From NCBI GenBank assembly GCA_003427395.1, contig BFEA01000372.1, positions 405,837-436,467 on the forward strand: DNA of 30,631 nt, read 5' to 3'. The position numbers and the translations under genes are program-made. Below are positions 28,351-30,631 of this stretch, piece by piece. This DNA comes from Chara braunii. Taxonomy: Eukaryota > Streptophyta > Charophyceae > Charales > Characeae. Every line of letters begins with the position of its first letter. Position 1 is the first letter of the stretch. The notes under the pieces were generated by a model that was given only the letters and a program-made list of their open reading frames with translations, was not told the DNA's origin and did not search any database.

Positions 28351-30131
28351 GTACCCCTAGCAACGCGGTCACGCCACACCTCGTATTCTAAACCAATCTT
28401 CACCCATGCGGGTGTTCCTTGGTCGCCCTGACCCGTGGACCGTACTACCTTCTTCTTCCCGGTCCCCCTAGCCTTTTCTTTGATGGGTGCCACGACTCCA
28501 CCATCTGAAGTTTCGCCACCCCCATCGTGCTCTGTGAACTCCCCAAGATCTGAGTAGTCATCAATCTCCGTCGTTTGACCATCGTGGTCAACGAACATTA
28601 ACTGACCCTTTTTCTTCCAATCTTGGGGCAGTATCTTCCTACCATCATTGGATGCCTTATGCGCAGATCCTAGCTTTGCCTCTATGTCCAGTGCTTTCTT
28701 ACTAAAAGAAGCAAAAGTGTGTTGGTCGATATAGGCCTCATCAACCAGCTTGGTCCTTACCTCTGTAGGTAGGCACCTTAGGTAATCCATTAGGAGAACC
28801 TGCGGGTCAAAACGCACACCAGGTACCACGAGAAGGCGTTCTACGGTGTTTGTAAGCTCTCTAACATCCTTGAACCTACAGGAACAAAGGTTGTTGATAG
28901 CATCGGTGGCCTTTTGAGCCCCTTGCGGGTCATTCCACCTATTGTAGACGGAGCGTACGAACTGTTCCAATGTCTGAGACTGAGCCCAGGCATCGAAATC
29001 TTGACCGTAGCCCTGTTGCTGCACCAAGCCATTCAACCAGCGGGCTGCTGATCCTTCTAAAAAGGAGGCAGCCACTACCACTTCCTGTTCTGGCCTTGTG
29101 AGCTTGTGCCTCACATAAGTAGGCACAGTCCTCACCCAGGTGTCCAAGTCTTCCTCCCTCTTCTTGTCTCCAGAGAAAGGCTTGGGACTCATCAGAGGTA
29201 TCTTGGGCATCCACTGCATCGGCTGCATGGGCCCAGGTGCTTGATGCAGCGGCTGCATAACCACTGAAACAGGTTGTTGCATACTAACCTGGGCCTCGCT
29301 GGACAGTGGGACTGTAGTGACCATTGTTGTAGACGGTACGGTTGAGACTGAATGAACCGGACCACTAGGTGCACCTAAACCACCCGGGGAGGGCGTGCCA
29401 AACATGGGAGAGAAAGTTTGCCCTGTGCATTGCGGCATCGATGATGGACCCGCACCTACAGGGGGAACTACAGCAAACTGTGGCGGCCTCGCCGTTGGGC
29501 GAATGCCCCTAAGTTCAGCCAGAATTTGTTTCTGGCCTGCTACCAAATCAGCCAACAATTCCTGTTGAACGCTTTGCGCTTCCGCCACTGAAAGTAAGGC
29601 GCCTCGCAGCACACGAACAGCAGGGTCTAATGTTGCCTCATCTAGTCTTTCCAGTCTGCCTAACTCCTGCAATCTACTCTCTAGTCTAGCTTTTCTTTGC
29701 ATAGCTTTCCTTCTCCTCTCTACTACTTCATCCATCTGCCGCTGTAGCTCATCTTGAAGTTCTTCTGCTTGCCGAATTTCCAAGTCCTCCAGCGTGATAG
29801 GAGATTGGCTGACTCGCACATGACCAATCTGACTAGTGGCCGCGTGAGTACCACTCTGACTGACTCCTGACGAAGTGGGCTGTGTAGAGGGTTGCGTCAT
29901 AGATGAGGTAGCCATGGCTGTACTGATGCTAGCTGTAATTCTAGCTCTAGCAATGTCCTCAGCTGCCCTCGCTCTCCTTGCCACTGCCCTTTCTCTAGCC
30001 TCTCTCCTCAATCTTCTCTCGTCTCCTGGACCTAACTCCAAGAATGTCAAGGGTCGACTGCGGGCAGTCCTGCGAGTAGTCCTCCGGTCGTCCACTAGTA
30101 ACTCCTCCTCACTTGTGCTTGCATCACTCAT
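28197..30131 (-). CDS. Gag polyprotein of the Ty3/gypsy chromovirus
   Basis: An intact frame of 644 codons from ATG at 30131 ([15 protein letters not shown]) to TAG at 28197. The N-terminal 100 residues are Arg-rich and Ser/Thr-rich. A strongly charged helical stretch, probably a coiled coil, follows ([16 protein letters not shown] to [11 protein letters not shown]), then a Pro/Met/Gln-rich linker. The capsid-like core runs from [14 protein letters not shown] through AARWLNGLV to [12 protein letters not shown]. Near the end is a CCHC knuckle, [14 protein letters not shown], residues 595-608, which should bind the element RNA. It assembles the virus-like particle of the element. This is the only clearly intact protein-coding frame in the window. 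Confidence 0.92.
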   Translation of the reverse strand: MSDASTSEEELLVDDRRTTRRTARSRPLTFLELGPGDERRLRREARERAVARRARAAEDIARARITASISTAMATSSMTQPSTQPTSSGVSQSGTHAATSQIGHVRVSQSPITLEDLEIRQAEELQDELQRQMDEVVERRRKAMQRKARLESRLQELGRLERLDEATLDPAVRVLRGALLSVAEAQSVQQELLADLVAGQKQILAELRGIRPTARPPQFAVVPPVGAGPSSMPQCTGQTFSPMFGTPSPGGLGAPSGPVHSVSTVPSTTMVTTVPLSSEAQVSMQQPVSVVMQPLHQAPGPMQPMQWMPKIPLMSPKPFSGDKKREEDLDTWVRTVPTYVRHKLTRPEQEVVVAASFLEGSAARWLNGLVQQQGYGQDFDAWAQSQTLEQFVRSVYNRWNDPQGAQKATDAINNLCSCRFKDVRELTNTVERLLVVPGVRFDPQVLLMDYLRCLPTEVRTKLVDEAYIDQHTFASFSKKALDIEAKLGSAHKASNDGRKILPQDWKKKGQLMFVDHDGQTTEIDDYSDLGEFTEHDGGGETSDGGVVAPIKEKARGTGKKKVVRSTGQGDQGTPAWVKIGLEYEVWRDRVARGTCMNCGNFGHTSRTCRDKKVTTKVASPTVVGLPSNRGSASARSSQGNTSVQ

Positions 30132-30631
30132 GAGCTACAGTGTGTGTGATCTAAACTAGAATCCACACTGAATCCTACCTTAGATTGACATACATCCGCA
30201 TATGATACACAACTACTTACGGTCAGCTGGGACAGAAATAGTTAGGTGATGTAGTTACAACTAATGTCAGGTCCTACAGGATATATTACATCTATTTTTA
30301 GATTACCTTGGAACAGATTGCAATACAGCAAAGATTTAGTCTATCTGTAGCTGTCTGTTAGTTGTCAGCAAGTTCGTAACAACTAGATAATCAAAACAGA
30401 AAATAACATCTCCTGTTGGAGATGTATGCTTGATGGCAGATTGTTTGTTGCTTGCCACTGCGAACAGTTACCGGAATCCCCCCTCCCCCTTTATCCTTCT
30501 TGAGTAATCACTTTGTGTCAACGTCCCTGAGCATCTGGTTGAGCAGCGTGTCTAAAGGTGTGCAATCCGGTCCCACCCCTGTGCCTCAAGTCATCGTCGA
30601 GCAAGGCAGCCACAACACTCTTATTTACCCT
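30132..30631 (-). other. Leader of the Ty3/gypsy element, 5' LTR not identified
   Basis: AT-rich sequence upstream of gag without a reading frame. A weak candidate for a primer-binding site is gcatatgatacaca (about 30198-30211), a partial match to the 3' end of initiator tRNA-Met. It lacks the full 12-base match and no LTR start is visible beside it. Confidence 0.4.

Larger units (their letters stand above)
24505..30631 (-). mobile_element. Ty3/gypsy chromovirus, internal region
   Basis: In element sense: leader (30631-30132), gag (30131-28197), pol in the -1 frame (to 24545), polypurine tract (24517-24505), then presumed 3' LTR. The chromodomain after the integrase assigns it to chromoviruses. 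Gag is intact while pol has several breaks, so this copy is not autonomous. The 5' LTR is not recognised in the last 500 bases; a long leader or a window edge inside it would both explain that. Confidence 0.9.

Noticed and set aside
30198-30211. Primer-binding site of the Ty3/gypsy element
   Set aside because: Only a partial match to the tRNA-Met 3' end and no LTR terminus beside it; kept as a weak note only.

Overview
The window holds no convincing host gene. It is a block of nested and decayed retroelements, mostly on the minus strand, from a eukaryotic nuclear genome. Plant-type L1 LINEs (ORF1 with a DUF4283-like domain and zinc knuckle; ORF2 with APE endonuclease, reverse transcriptase and a C-terminal zf-RVT domain), a chromodomain Ty3/gypsy element and tRNA-derived SINE-like sequences point to a streptophyte. 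The overall look would suit a charophyte alga such as Chara, but that is an impression only. A few N bases (24246, 24773-24808) show that this is draft assembly.

Layout. Bases 1-2094 are non-coding; about 0.57-1.71 kb carries many same-strand copies of the octamer TGACGTGG. Bases 2095-15395 are a LINE nested in an older LINE of the same superfamily. The older element, here called LINE-H, reads right to left and is split into 14040-15395 (RT part) and 2095-4053 (C-terminal part and 3' end). The insert, LINE-B, is about 10 kb (4054-14039) and appears full length: a repeat-rich 5' UTR, ORF1 (12823-9756), ORF2 (9538-5031), a 3' UTR and a T30 run that is its A tail seen from the plus strand. A 16-bp target-site duplication flanks it (4038-4053 and 14040-14055), and the inferred nick is TTTT/AA. 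Both LINE-B ORFs carry stops and frameshifts, so this copy is probably dead.

Bases 15396-20365 hold small retroposons: two short A-tailed sequences in opposite orientation, six tRNA-like sequences all on the minus strand, and several short copies of the LINE 3' end. Bases 20716-22116 are the 3' end of another LINE on the plus strand with an A36 tail (LINE-D). Bases 22117-24063 are non-coding with a two-copy repeat and simple repeats.

Bases 24505-30631 are a Ty3/gypsy chromovirus on the minus strand. Gag (30131-28197) is intact. Pol follows in the -1 frame (protease, RT, RNase H, integrase, chromodomain; to 24545) and carries three stops and one frameshift. A GGGAAAC slippery heptamer lies in the correct phase 10 nt before a 9-bp hairpin at the gag stop, so Pol was probably made by -1 ribosomal frameshifting. 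A polypurine tract at 24505-24517 marks the likely 3' LTR edge; the 5' LTR is not recognised and may lie beyond the window.

The LINE copies share a 3'-terminal hairpin whose stem shows paired changes between copies while the loop stays fixed, which suggests a conserved RNA signal, plausibly the one read by the LINE reverse transcriptase.
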